This document shows, piece after piece, positions 1 through 8,701 of a DNA stretch of 64,000 nt. Origin of the DNA: an uncultured Verrucomicrobiota bacterium (GTDB taxonomy: Bacteria; Verrucomicrobiota; Kiritimatiellia; Kiritimatiellales; Tichowtungiaceae). The translations under genes and the position numbers were made by a program. Numbering within the stretch: the stretch's first letter is position 1; each line of letters starts with the position of its first letter. Under the pieces are notes generated by a model. The model saw only the letters and a list, made by a program, of their open reading frames with translations. It made no database searches and was not told the origin of the DNA. The DNA lies in NCBI GenBank assembly GCA_903826865.1, contig CAIKGD010000037.1:1-64000 (forward strand). Direction: 5' to 3'.

Positions 1-98
1 AATTGTATTGTTACGGAGCTTTTTTTTGGCCGAAAAGGCGCAAACAGCTCGAAAAGACTTGTCGCATGCTTCGACGGCTCGACTAAAACTTCAACTTG

Positions 99-212
99 AT
101 CTTACCACAGCGGCAGCAAGAGATTGATAGGCTGCTCTACACATGTGAAGTCATCAAACTTACCGGCAAGAGCTATCGGTTCGAACACCGTAAACACATC
201 TTTGATGAATAA
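99..212 (+). pseudogene. IstB-like ATPase, C-terminal remnant
   Basis: One frame that closes with TAA at 210-212 reads DRLLYTCEVIKLTGKSYRF followed by EHRKHIFDE. This closely resembles the end of IstB, the AAA+ helper ATPase encoded beside the IS21-family transposase. The frame is closed by a stop near 87-89 upstream, so only about the last 40 residues remain; no transposase or terminal repeat is visible. It indicates that an IS21-type insertion once sat at or beyond the left edge. The identification rests on recalled family sequence only. Confidence 0.5.
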
Positions 213-600
213 CAACCGGGTTAAGGAGTAGCTAACCTCAGAAAAAAAACTATTACCGCTATGGTAAGTGGTAGCAAATCAAAGTGAAATGACGTAATTT
301 AAACCCGCTAACTGGGTGATTACTAATTTCAGAAATTGGTGGATTTTTAATTTTCGTCTACACCTCTGTAAAACTTGCATAGATCCTGGCGTTGGTGCGA
401 TGTTTTACTTTGTTGTTTTCACGATGTGATTGGTGTAAAAGATGTCAGCAATAGCTTTTTCCACTAATGGTAGCAGTGCTTGTATCAAGGTACATGATGT
501 CAATGATTAGATGCCATATTGTATTGCAAAATATAAGTGAGCACATGTTTTACGTAAATTTTTTATAACTAATTTTGCAGGAACCAAAGAAAGGAGCGAC
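213..600. other. AT-rich gene-free stretch upstream of the FecR gene
   Basis: There is no convincing coding frame in this roughly 390-bp AT-rich interval. A small hairpin (TTACC/GGTAA) lies near 255-275, and the 3' end carries a good ribosome binding site (AAAGGAG at about 590-596) for the next gene. I see no clear sigma-70 promoter pair. Confidence 0.5.
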
Positions 601-1602
601 ATGATTCCCCTCCGTGTGCCGAAGTTCACCATGTTGTTTTCAATTCTGGGCGTTTTGATGCTGTTATCCAATCAGGCAACGGGACGGGAAGCTCCCCAAG
701 CCACCGCCTTGCGTGTTCTCGCTATTGAGATCGACGGCAAGGCTGCCGACAGTGTGAGTGGAGTTCCAATGACCGATACCGCAGAGGGCACGGCCAAAAA
801 AAGTAACCTCAAGAAAGGAGAAGGTATCGCACAGGGGACAGAAATCGTCATTCCTCCACGTACGGTGTTGGTGCTGGAAACTACCAATGGCAATCAGATC
901 CGATTACAGCCGGGTAGCGGGTTCAAAACCCATTTGGTCATCGGCAGGGGAGAAACCCACACCCTTCTTTTCGGTGAAGCATTTTTTAAGGTGAAGAACG
1001 CACTGGATTTCTTTAACGTCAATTATGAAAGCTTTCTTGCTATTGTACGCGGGACGGAATTCAGTGTGGCTGTTGAGCCCAAAAAGGAGATCAGCTTCAC
1101 GCTCAATAAAGGAAAACTATTGGTACAGCGGGAAGTAAAGGTAAGGATCCTCGAAGAGAACAAGGTTGCAACGCTGAGCGCAAGCGAGGTGCTTGAGCAA
1201 GGCAAGAAAACACAGGTGCGTTACCGGTTGGGAATAGATGAGTATCTGAAGGAATTCAAAACCTTCAGGGATGCGGAAGAGTACTACCGGCGAAAGCTTC
1301 AAGAGGAGGAGCAGAGCGGAGAGTATGATCGGATGCAGCAGGGGCTTAATGATATGGGAATGATTCTTGCTACCTTGGGCAAGGACAAGGAGGCTATCGG
1401 GTACTATGAACGGGCACTGCTCGCAGCAAGAGGCCAGCATGAAGACTCATGGGCGGCTGATCTGATCAACAACTTAGGCCTTGCCTACTATGGTCTTGGC
1501 GAGTACCTCAAGGCTATCGAGTACCACGAGAAATCGCTTTCTCAGAAGCTGAAACTGTATCCCGACGGCGCGCATCCGGATATTGCTGGGCAGAAATATT
1601 GA
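601..1602 (+). pseudogene. FecR-domain/TPR protein, 3' truncated
   Basis: Residues 1-29 form a signal peptide, so the product is exported. Residues ~72-180 are a FecR domain with the typical RGTEFSV motif at 150-156; in many bacteria such domains sit on periplasmic or surface scaffolds rather than acting only in iron signalling. Two tetratricopeptide repeats follow (~249-275 and ~289-318). The second is followed by PDGAHPDIA, which in TPR proteins leads straight into another repeat. Here the frame instead runs into unrelated sequence and stops after four residues, so the gene has lost its 3' end at about 1585-1590. Its lower GC content differs from everything after 1600. The start at 601 is supported by AAAGGAG just upstream. 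Confidence 0.75.
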
Positions 1603-2293
1603 AAAGGTCTGGCGCGGCGACCGTTATCTGCGCGCCATTCACGACGACGGCACCGAAATCGGCGTGGCGGGCGCGGGCTATTGGGAAATCGACGCGCTCG
1701 GCGCGGCGTGGGCTGTTTTTGCCGGAGTCAATCCGGCGCGCAGCCGCATCGCGCTCGATACCGCGCTGTCCATTCTGGAAGGCGAAAAGGTGATCAGCCT
1801 CGGTTATCCACCGCTGCGCGAAAACACCAGGCCGTATCTCGGGCGCAGCAGCACTTATCCGGAAGGGGTGCGCGAAAACGGAATGTATTCGCACGGCGTC
1901 CAGTGGCTGACGTGCGCCTGCCGCCTGCTCTCTGAACGCTTCGCTGCGCAAGGCGATCTTGAAACCGCGCGGCACTATCGCGATGCCGCCGTCCGGCTGT
2001 GGTACAAAATTTCAGCGATTCCTCATACCAAAGGCGCGGAGATTGAAAACTACGGCGGACAGCCGAACCAGCAGAGCGCCGACTATCTCACCGTGCACGA
2101 TCCGGGCCGTATGATCTGGAGCGGCTACACCGGCGCGGCGGGCTGGATGCTGCGGCAGGCCTGCGAAAGCGTTATCGGCGCGACGCTGGTGAATAACAAA
2201 GTAATCCTGCCCGCCGACTTCAGCCAGCCGCGCGGCGGCCTCACCGTTAAACGCATCCGCCGCAACCTCGCCAAAAGCCCGCTGAAAAAATGA
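1589..2293 (+). pseudogene. GH94-type phosphorylase/glucan enzyme, C-terminal fragment
   Basis: The frame encodes about 235 residues resembling the C-terminal (alpha/alpha)6 catalytic end of glycoside hydrolase family 94 (cellobiose/chitobiose phosphorylases and cyclic glucan synthases). Supporting stretches are GDRYLRAIHDDGTEIG, the TYPEGVRENGMYSHG block near the active site, and the SGYTGAAGWMLRQ block. A full GH94 protein has about 800 residues, so most of the gene, including its start, is missing. The only available start is a TTG inside the junction with the FecR gene and has no ribosome binding site. The gene is therefore a 5'-truncated remnant or a real gene cut by an assembly join. 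Confidence 0.7.
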
Positions 2294-2308
2294 CAGAGGT
2301 TTTTGCGG

Positions 2309-2392
2309 TGCCCGGGGCGGGACTCGAACCCGCACAGTATTACTACTAAGGGATTTTAAGTCCCTTGCGTCTACCGATTTCGCCACCCGGGC
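2309..2392 (-). tRNA. tRNA-Leu (anticodon TAA)
   Basis: On the minus strand an 84-nt cloverleaf folds with acceptor GCCCGGG/CCCGGGC and discriminator A. The D-arm contains GGTAGACGC, the anticodon arm is GGGA-CTTAAAA-TCCC with anticodon TAA, there is a long variable arm, and the T-arm is GCGGG-TTCGAGT-CCCGC. The long variable arm and the anticodon identify a type II leucine tRNA. The terminal CCA is not encoded. Confidence 0.97.
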
Positions 2393-2532
2393 AGCTTTGA
2401 GAAAGACGTGCGTTATATTGCGCAGGCAGTATTTTAAAAACTATAAAAAACACAAATTTTCGCAGTCTTGACCTGCATCAAGGACGACGGTTTTATCATC
2501 CGGTAAGGTATGCGCAACAAATGGAGGAAGCC

Positions 2533-3264
2533 ATGAAACGGAAAATTATCGAAATAGATGAAGAAAAGTGCAACGGATGCGGTGCCTGCGTTACCGGTTG
2601 CGCCGAAGGAGCGCTGGCGATTGTGGACGGCAAAGCAAAGCTGGTGAACGATGTTTTCTGTGACGGGCTCGGGGCCTGTATCGGCGAATGCCCGACCGGC
2701 GCGCTGAAGATTATCGAGCGCGATGCGCCTGAATTTGATGAAATTGCGGTGCAGGGACATATACATAAAAAAGCACCGCCTGCCGGCGGATGCCCCGGGA
2801 TGCAGCTCCGTTTCGCGGAGCCGTCAAGCGTCAAGGAGTCGAAGGTCGAAAGTCAGAAAATTTCGGGACAGGTTATTCCGTCTGAACTCAACCAGTGGCC
2901 GACGCAGTTGCATCTGGTACCGCCGGTCGCACCGTTTTTCAAAAACCGCGAACTGGTGGTGCTCAGCACCTGCGCACCGTCGGCCTCGCCGGATGTCAAC
3001 TGGCGGTTTATCCGCGGACGGGCGATCGCGATTGCCTGCCCGAAGCTGGATCGTACGGAGGGTTACGTCGAAAAACTTACCGCCATTCTCACCTCAAACG
3101 GTATACCGAAGGTGATTATTGTTCGCATGGAAGTTCCCTGTTGCGGCGGACTGACTATGATGGTTAAAGAAGCTGTGAGGCAAAGCGGGCGCAATGATCT
3201 GATTGTGGAAGAAGCCGTGATCGGCCTCGACGGAGAACTGAGAGAAATAAAGAGACTGGAATAG
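2533..3264 (+). CDS. 4Fe-4S ferredoxin-type protein
   Basis: This 243-residue cytoplasmic protein begins with a bacterial ferredoxin fold. Cluster 1 is complete: C13-x2-C16-x2-C19-x3-C23. In the second motif L46 replaces one cysteine (C43, C49 and C53 remain), so that cluster is either not built or differently ligated; I recall the CDGLGAC form from other members of this family. A longer C-terminal part carries further cysteines (STC, ACPKLD, VPCCGG), which suggests redox or metal binding beyond the ferredoxin domain. I chose ATG 2533 rather than 2521 because GGAGG at 2523-2527 is correctly placed for it. A cupin gene follows, a pairing I recall from anaerobes. Partner enzyme unknown. Confidence 0.85.
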   Translation: MKRKIIEIDEEKCNGCGACVTGCAEGALAIVDGKAKLVNDVFCDGLGACIGECPTGALKIIERDAPEFDEIAVQGHIHKKAPPAGGCPGMQLRFAEPSSVKESKVESQKISGQVIPSELNQWPTQLHLVPPVAPFFKNRELVVLSTCAPSASPDVNWRFIRGRAIAIACPKLDRTEGYVEKLTAILTSNGIPKVIIVRMEVPCCGGLTMMVKEAVRQSGRNDLIVEEAVIGLDGELREIKRLE

Positions 3265-3276
3265 AAAATATGGAGT

Positions 3277-3366
3277 GCGCAGGCTTGCCTGCGCTTTGTC
3301 GGGCGAAGCTTGCTTCGACAGGGCGCAGAGCAAGCTCTGCGATGAAAAGCGGCGGCAAGCCGCCGC
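3277..3366. repeat. Tower of four hairpins with CTTG/CAAG loops
   Basis: Four perfect short hairpins follow one another: 3277-3294 (7-bp stem, loop CTTG), 3304-3317 (5 bp, CTTG), 3325-3340 (6 bp, CAAG) and 3349-3366 (7 bp, CAAG). The first two loops are the reverse complement of the last two, so the whole block is also roughly an inverted repeat. It lies between the ferredoxin and cupin genes and lacks a T-tract, so it is not a simple terminator. Confidence 0.85.
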
Positions 3367-3393
3367 AGTCCAAAGACTGAATTGGAGACTGAA

Positions 3394-3723
3394 ATGGATG
3401 AATTAAAAGGCAAAGCACTGAATCTTAAAACGCTGGTGGACTATGCCGCCGGCGCGGTCGTCAGCCGTACGCTGCTCAAAAAAGAGACGGGTAGCATCAC
3501 GCTTTTTTCTTTTGATAAAGGGCAGGGACTTAGCGAGCACACCTCGCCGTTCGACGCTGTCGTCGAAGTGGTTGAAGGCGAAGGGACGTTCATCATTGCG
3601 GGCGAGGCGAAAACAGTTAAAGCCGGCGAACTGATCATTATGCCGGCCAACATTCCGCACGATGTGCAGGCCGCCGAAGCGCCGTTTAAAATGCTGCTGA
3701 TTATGATCCGGTCAAAAAGTTGA
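3394..3723 (+). CDS. Small cupin-domain protein
   Basis: A single-domain cupin of 109 residues. The first cupin motif (GLSEHTSPFDAVVEVVEGEG) and the second (PANIPHDVQA) provide histidines and a glutamate for a metal site. Single cupins of this type often bind a metal or small molecule as sensors or isomerase-like enzymes; no substrate can be read from the sequence. The start at 3394 is preceded by a GGAGA element. It lies downstream of the ferredoxin gene on the same strand, separated by the hairpin tower, so co-transcription is plausible. Confidence 0.85.
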   Translation: MDELKGKALNLKTLVDYAAGAVVSRTLLKKETGSITLFSFDKGQGLSEHTSPFDAVVEVVEGEGTFIIAGEAKTVKAGELIIMPANIPHDVQAAEAPFKMLLIMIRSKS

Positions 3724-3757
3724 TTTTTACTGCGGGTGTTCGGGCGGCTGTTCAATG

Positions 3758-4036
3758 TCAGTGCTGAGGATCGGCGGTCTCCTTTGGTACTTGGTTCGGC
3801 ATCCCTTCTGCCCTCCAGGCCCACCAGCCCTTCACGTTTAAAGCAACGAAGATAGTGCAGGCAACCACTGTCGCCGCACTGTGCGCAAGGAGCCCGAACC
3901 CAATCCATGCAATGTTGGCTCCGACACCGAGGGACCACCCGCATCTTCGCTTTTTTCCAAGAAGATAAATGGCGGCTGCATTCAGCACCAATGCAAGCCA
4001 GTCAATACAGTAATATTTTACAATCGTTTCCCACAT
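3758..4036 (-). CDS. Small three-helix membrane protein, PnuC-like
   Basis: The 92-residue product is almost entirely hydrophobic, with about three membrane helices, and ends in a short polar tail. The pattern GKKRRCGWSLGVGANIAWIGFGLL followed by ALNVKGWWAW resembles half of a PnuC/SWEET-like vitamin transporter repeat, but the protein is too short to be a whole PnuC. It may act as an oligomer or be an uncharacterised membrane protein. ATG 4036 is preferred because GGAGAA lies a suitable distance upstream. It is convergent with the cupin gene. Confidence 0.55.
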   Translation of the reverse strand: MWETIVKYYCIDWLALVLNAAAIYLLGKKRRCGWSLGVGANIAWIGFGLLAHSAATVVACTIFVALNVKGWWAWRAEGMPNQVPKETADPQH

Positions 4037-4210
4037 CAATTGCTTCTCCGCCGGACAGTGGTATCAGCCGTACTTCAGATTTCTAACGGGTTAAATTAAC
4101 AACGCCGCGAATGTAGCCTGGCGGTTCAGGCCGGGCAAACCGGAACTGCATTGAAAGTCGCTGCGGATTTCCTGCTTTCCAATATTCAGCGATTCCATTA
4201 ATGCTCTCTC

Positions 4211-4882
4211 ATGCATATTCACTGGCTCCAGCATGTGCCGTTTGAAGGGCTCGGATGTATTGAACCGTGGCTGGCGAAAAACAAGCACGAGGTTTCCTGT
4301 ACGCGGCTTTGGGCCGGCGACAGTTTGCCCGTGATCAAAAGAGGCGACGGGCTGATTGTGATGGGCGGATCGATGGGCGTTTATGACGAAGCCCTCTATC
4401 CGTGGCTGGCGGACGAAAAGGAATTCATTAAACAAATCATCGTGCAGAACAAGCCGGTACTAGGCATCTGCCTCGGCGCACAGCTCATCGCGGAAGTGCT
4501 TGGTTCCAGAGTTTGGAAGAACGATCAGCGCGAAATCGGGTTCTTTCCGTTGGCCGGTGATGGCCGTGTTTTCCCTGAAAAATTCACGGCGTTTCACTGG
4601 CACGGCGATACGTTCGGGATTCCGGAAGGAGCGGTGCATCTGGCGTCGAGCACGGCGTGCAAAAATCAGGCGTTTATTTACAAAGACAATGTACTGGCGC
4701 TTCAGTTTCACCTTGAAACGACAAAAGAGAGTCTGCTTGCGCTGTATGAACACTGTAAAAATGAGGTGACCGTCAGCCCGTTCATCCAGACCTTGGAAAA
4801 AATGAGGCCGTCTTTTCCCCTGCTTGGAAATGCCAATGCGCTGATGTTTAATTTGTTAAAACGACTGTTTTGCCGGGAATGA
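4211..4882 (+). CDS. Class I glutamine amidotransferase (GuaA-like domain)
   Basis: A stand-alone class I (triad) amidotransferase of 223 residues, COG0518-like. It would hydrolyse glutamine and pass ammonia to a partner or substrate. The nucleophile is C87 in GICLGAQ and the other triad members are H167 and E169 in QFHLE. The oxyanion region MGGSMGVYDE is present. There is no synthetase domain, so it is not GMP synthase itself; relatives include gamma-glutamyl-cleaving or detoxifying enzymes. No clear ribosome binding site precedes ATG 4211. The DUF4432 gene follows after 12 bp, suggesting one transcript. Confidence 0.85.
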   Translation: MHIHWLQHVPFEGLGCIEPWLAKNKHEVSCTRLWAGDSLPVIKRGDGLIVMGGSMGVYDEALYPWLADEKEFIKQIIVQNKPVLGICLGAQLIAEVLGSRVWKNDQREIGFFPLAGDGRVFPEKFTAFHWHGDTFGIPEGAVHLASSTACKNQAFIYKDNVLALQFHLETTKESLLALYEHCKNEVTVSPFIQTLEKMRPSFPLLGNANALMFNLLKRLFCRE

Positions 4883-4894
4883 GGAGGCCTTGTA

Positions 4895-5926
4895 ATGCAT
4901 ATTCAAAAAATGACTGAAAAAGACCTGACCCCCCACGTCGGTTCCATGAATCAGCTCGCCCGTGTGCGCACATCGGTGCTCGACGACGGCAGAGGGCGGG
5001 GAATCCGTATAGCTGATGTCGACAACGGAACCGGTTTGCGCTTTTGCGTATTGCTGGATCGCGGTATGGATATCGGCGACGCTTCTTTCAACGGAACTTC
5101 CTTTGCCTACATGACGCCGGTCGGTCCGGTTCATCCTGCGTACTTTGAACCCTCCGGATTCGGCTGGTTACGCAGTTTCAATGCGGGATTGATGACCGGA
5201 TGCGGGCTGCGGAATGTCGGTAATCCGGAGGCGGAACAGGGGCTGCGGGTTGACGGCCCGCTCGGTTTGCATGGACGCCTTTCCAATACACCGGCGGAAA
5301 ACATTTCTATCACACAGGAATGGGTGAATGGAAAGTATCAGCTCCGTGTCTCCGGCATAATGCGCGAGGTCAGCTTTTTCAGCGAAAATCTTGAACTGAA
5401 ACGCACGGTTTCAACCGCGCTGGGCGACAATTCCATCACGATCTGCGATGAGGTGCGCAACCTTGGTGTCCGCCCGTCGCCGCTGATGATGCTTTATCAC
5501 ATTAATGCGGGCTTTCCGCTGTTCAGCGAGGCCGCTGTGGTCGAAGGGTGCGTCAAGAACACCGTGCCCCGGAACGCAGCGGCGGAAGCGGGACGTGGCG
5601 TATGGAATCGCAGTCAGCCGCCGACTGCCGGATATGTTGAGCAGTGTTTCTTTCATGACGTTGAAGCGGATAAAGACGGCATGGCCCGTATGACCTTGCG
5701 TAATCCGGCGTCCGGCCTGTCGATGGAGGTGGCCTATCGCAAAGCGGAACTGCCGTTTTTCACCCAGTGGAAAATGACCGGGGAGCAGGAGTATGTGATG
5801 GGTCTTGAGCCGGCCAACTGTCATCCGGAAGGACAGGCCGCAGAGGAGAAAAACAAAACGCTGAAGATCATCAATCCCGGCGAGACTGTTGCTTTCAAAG
5901 TGGTCATTACCCTGCGCGCTCAGTAA
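4895..5926 (+). CDS. DUF4432 family aldose-1-epimerase-like protein
   Basis: The 343-residue protein has the beta-sandwich pattern of the galactose mutarotase superfamily, DUF4432 branch. Recognisable blocks are LLDRGMDIGDASFNG near the N-terminus, MTGCGLRNVG, the LGLHGRLSNTPAE stretch with a conserved histidine, and GLEPANCHPEG near the C-terminus. Proteins of this branch are presumed to act on free or activated sugars; the substrate is unknown. GGAGG lies about 9 bases before the ATG. No signal peptide, so cytoplasmic. Confidence 0.85.
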   Translation: MHIQKMTEKDLTPHVGSMNQLARVRTSVLDDGRGRGIRIADVDNGTGLRFCVLLDRGMDIGDASFNGTSFAYMTPVGPVHPAYFEPSGFGWLRSFNAGLMTGCGLRNVGNPEAEQGLRVDGPLGLHGRLSNTPAENISITQEWVNGKYQLRVSGIMREVSFFSENLELKRTVSTALGDNSITICDEVRNLGVRPSPLMMLYHINAGFPLFSEAAVVEGCVKNTVPRNAAAEAGRGVWNRSQPPTAGYVEQCFFHDVEADKDGMARMTLRNPASGLSMEVAYRKAELPFFTQWKMTGEQEYVMGLEPANCHPEGQAAEEKNKTLKIINPGETVAFKVVITLRAQ

Positions 5927-5983
5927 GTTCCGCCTCCGCACGTTTGTCTTGTTAAAACAGCTGTTTTGATTGATTATCCGCGC

Positions 5984-6490
5984 ATGTTTTTTTTCCGGAA
6001 AAAGTTCCACCTGGTTGTGGTCTGCACCGCCAACCGTACGCGCAGCGCCTATTTTGCAGGCTATCTAAAACACTACATCGCTGAATATCGTTCCAGCGCG
6101 CTGAAGCGCATTAAAATCACGTCGGCGGGGACGAAAGCCTCAGGCGGCGGGCGGGTTAACGATGTGGTCGCACTGATCGCGCGCAATAACGGCTTCAGTC
6201 TGCGGCAGCATACATCGGCGCCGCTGTCCGCCGGTCTGGTGAAGCGCGCCGATCTGATTCTGGTAATGGAGCGGGTGCATAAAGATTTTATTCTCGAAAA
6301 ATTTCCGGAAGCGAAGGGGAAGGTGTTCCGGCTGATGGAATACGGCTGGCAGGGCGAAGACGCAGTTGAAACGCTCGATGTCCCGGATCCGACCGGCAAA
6401 AATGTTGATGACTTCAACGCTTTCATCGAAACTGCGCATATCGAGGCGGACCGGCTGATTCACGAACTGGTTCATCGGGAGATTATATGA
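5984..6490 (+). CDS. Low-molecular-weight protein tyrosine phosphatase
   Basis: The N-terminus gives the phosphatase P-loop C-T-A-N-R-T-R-S (C-x5-R-S) and the C-terminal third has the general-acid DPTG motif in VPDPTGK, both diagnostic of the LMW-PTP family. It would dephosphorylate phosphotyrosine proteins, often bacterial tyrosine kinases that control polysaccharide export. ATG 5984 places the P-loop about 13 residues in, as usual; a TTG 18 bases upstream is possible. Its stop overlaps the next start (ATGA at 6487-6490), so it is translationally coupled to the glycosyltransferase, an arrangement consistent with control of glycolipid synthesis. Confidence 0.85.
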   Translation: MFFFRKKFHLVVVCTANRTRSAYFAGYLKHYIAEYRSSALKRIKITSAGTKASGGGRVNDVVALIARNNGFSLRQHTSAPLSAGLVKRADLILVMERVHKDFILEKFPEAKGKVFRLMEYGWQGEDAVETLDVPDPTGKNVDDFNAFIETAHIEADRLIHELVHREII

Positions 6491-7752
6491 AGATGCGCCC
6501 GTATGGTTCCGGACATCGCGTGCTGATTCTTTCCGTCAGCGCAGGCACCGGCCATATCCGCGCGGGCGAGGCGCTGGCCAAAGCCGCAGCGGCGCATCCG
6601 GCTACCGGCGAGGTACTGCACATTGACGCCTTGCGTTACACCAATAAAATGTTCCGCCGGTTCTACGGACAGTTTTACATTGATCTGGTCAAGAGCGCGC
6701 CGGTACTGCTGGGCTGGTTCTATGACAGCAGCGACGAGCCGTGGAAAACCGAAAAAATGCGGCTGATGCTTGACCGCATGAACACCGGCCCGCTGGTGCG
6801 GCAGATTAAAAAGTTCAACCCGGACATTACCATCTGCACTCATTTCCTTCCGGCTGAAATTCTCTCGCACCTGATCAAGCACGGCAAAGTAGAGACGCAG
6901 CTTTCAAGCACGGTCACCGATTACTATGCTCACGCCATGTGGCTGTCGCGGCTGATCCACCATTACTTTGTTGCCACTGAGGAATCGCGGGTACAGCTCG
7001 AAAACATCGGGTTTCCGCCGGAGTGCATCACCGTTTCAGGCATTCCGATAGATCCGGTTTTTTGCGAACCCAAAGAGCGCGCTGCGCTGCGCGCGAAACA
7101 GGGACTGCGGAACGGCATTCCCTTGCTGCTGGTTTCCGCCGGCGCGCTGGGCGTCAGTTCGGCCGAACGGATTGTGGAGGTGCTCAGCGATCTGGAGGTT
7201 CCGGTGCAGATTGCCGTGATCTGCGGGAAAAATGAAAAGCTGCGGCAGACCGTGCTCGATCAAATCAGTCAGCGGCCGGCTGAGGCGGCGCATCTCGATT
7301 TCAAGGTGCTGGGCTACACCACTGAAATGGATGAATGGATGAAGTCCGCTGATCTTTACATCGGCAAGCCCGGCGGACTGACCACCGCCGAGGCGATGAG
7401 CTGCGGCCTGCCGATGGTGATCTATCAGCCGATTCCCGGTCAGGAGGAACGCAACAGCGACTTTCTGCTCGAAAACGGCGCGGCGGTGAAGTGCAATCAG
7501 CTCGCCACCATGGCGTACAAAGTGAATCTGCTGCTGAAAGATCCTGAACGGATGGCTCAAATGCGCCGCCGCGCACTGGATTTGAGCCATCCCGATGCCG
7601 CCGTGCGGATTATTCAGAAACTGGTTGATGAGGTTCATGCGGAGGCGGTGACGATTCCGCGTGAGAGCCCCGGCGGAAAAGCGAAAGAAAAACTTCGTTG
7701 GCTGGGACAGAAGCTGTCGCTGAGCGGCGAAGATTCTATTTTCGGGATATAG
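6487..7752 (+). CDS. MGDG synthase/MurG-like glycosyltransferase
   Basis: A 421-residue GT28-type glycosyltransferase. The N-terminal half matches the MGDG-synthase N-terminal domain (ILSVSAGTGHIRAGEAL, the acceptor-binding glycine-rich loop), and the C-terminal half the nucleotide-sugar-binding domain with GKPGGLTTAEAMSCGLP. Relatives transfer glucose or galactose from UDP-sugar to diacylglycerol at the inner membrane face, making glycolipids. It is coupled to the upstream phosphatase by a 4-base overlap. Its 3' end overlaps the convergent EamA gene by 17 bases. Confidence 0.85.
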   Translation: MKMRPYGSGHRVLILSVSAGTGHIRAGEALAKAAAAHPATGEVLHIDALRYTNKMFRRFYGQFYIDLVKSAPVLLGWFYDSSDEPWKTEKMRLMLDRMNTGPLVRQIKKFNPDITICTHFLPAEILSHLIKHGKVETQLSSTVTDYYAHAMWLSRLIHHYFVATEESRVQLENIGFPPECITVSGIPIDPVFCEPKERAALRAKQGLRNGIPLLLVSAGALGVSSAERIVEVLSDLEVPVQIAVICGKNEKLRQTVLDQISQRPAEAAHLDFKVLGYTTEMDEWMKSADLYIGKPGGLTTAEAMSCGLPMVIYQPIPGQEERNSDFLLENGAAVKCNQLATMAYKVNLLLKDPERMAQMRRRALDLSHPDAAVRIIQKLVDEVHAEAVTIPRESPGGKAKEKLRWLGQKLSLSGEDSIFGI

Positions 7753-8641
7753 AAACCTGTTCCGGCTGGTGTGTCACCCGCGCCAGCAGGAAGAGTCCGG
7801 CGATTCCCATGGCAATACCGGCAATATAATAAGGCCAGTGCGTTACGCGCTGTCCGAAAATCAGGATGCCGCCCGCCACCGCCACGGCATTGTTGATAGT
7901 CTGCGCCATCGGCAGAAACCGCGAAGCCGTTTTCTGCTGCAGTCCAATCTGCATGCAGTAATCTGCAAACACATTGAGCGGTATGGCGATGAATACCGCC
8001 GCCAGACTGAACAGCAGGTCTTCATTGCGTATCAGCGCGTGAAAACTGTTCGTGCTGCGCAATTCATCCAGCGTCAGGTAGGAGATAGCCATCTGTGCAA
8101 AAACCGCGCCGGCACCGAAAAGCATGCCGGAAATCACGGCCCAGCAAAGCGGATGCTTTTTTGTAAAAAAGGCCACAGCACTGCCGGTCAGCAGAACCGC
8201 CAGCATGAAGATACCAAGACTGATCTGCGTACTGTGCAGGGTGATGTCATACTGCACACCGGAAACATCGCCGAGTGCAATGAACACCGGCATCAGAATC
8301 AGCAGAGCCATCGCCAGTCTGGCAGCAGGACGCAGTTTTTCATGCAGCATGAGCCGTGAAACAGTCATCAGCATGATAAAACCGAACCCGTAGAGCGGCT
8401 CTACCACGGCTACGCCGACCAGTCGCAGTGCCGCTACGTAGGGCAGCAGTCCCAGACAGCCGACCGCAAGGCCGAGCGTCCAGCGCCGGTTTTTCAACAG
8501 ACTGATGATCGATTTAAAAAAGTTGGAAAAGGAAAGCGGCGGCAGGCGGTCGAGCGCCGACTTTTGCAATACCGGAGCCAGACTGAACAGACTCATGGCC
8601 AGCAGGGCAAACCCGATTCCAATGATTTTTTGAAGCGGCAT
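7736..8641 (-). CDS. EamA/DMT superfamily transporter
   Basis: The 301-residue protein has about ten hydrophobic segments arranged as two repeated halves, typical of drug/metabolite transporters of the EamA type. The N-terminal half contains SLFSLAPVLQKSAL and VVEPLYGFGFIML, and the C-terminal half repeats the pattern with QTINNAVAVAGGILIFGQ. Substrates of this superfamily vary widely (amino acids, purines, lipid carriers) and cannot be read here. It is convergent with the glycosyltransferase gene. Confidence 0.8.
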   Translation of the reverse strand: MPLQKIIGIGFALLAMSLFSLAPVLQKSALDRLPPLSFSNFFKSIISLLKNRRWTLGLAVGCLGLLPYVAALRLVGVAVVEPLYGFGFIMLMTVSRLMLHEKLRPAARLAMALLILMPVFIALGDVSGVQYDITLHSTQISLGIFMLAVLLTGSAVAFFTKKHPLCWAVISGMLFGAGAVFAQMAISYLTLDELRSTNSFHALIRNEDLLFSLAAVFIAIPLNVFADYCMQIGLQQKTASRFLPMAQTINNAVAVAGGILIFGQRVTHWPYYIAGIAMGIAGLFLLARVTHQPEQVSISRK

Positions 8642-8701
8642 ATAAAATCGATAACAGACTGACCGGTATAAATAACCGCGGATTCTTCCGCAGGCGGAAC
8701 T

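Noticed and set aside
5951-5972. AAAACAGCTGTTTT palindrome after the DUF4432 gene, resembling a stretch at 4857-4874
   Set aside because: It is a short AT-rich inverted repeat; the earlier stretch lies inside the amidotransferase coding region and the similarity is too short to call a repeat.
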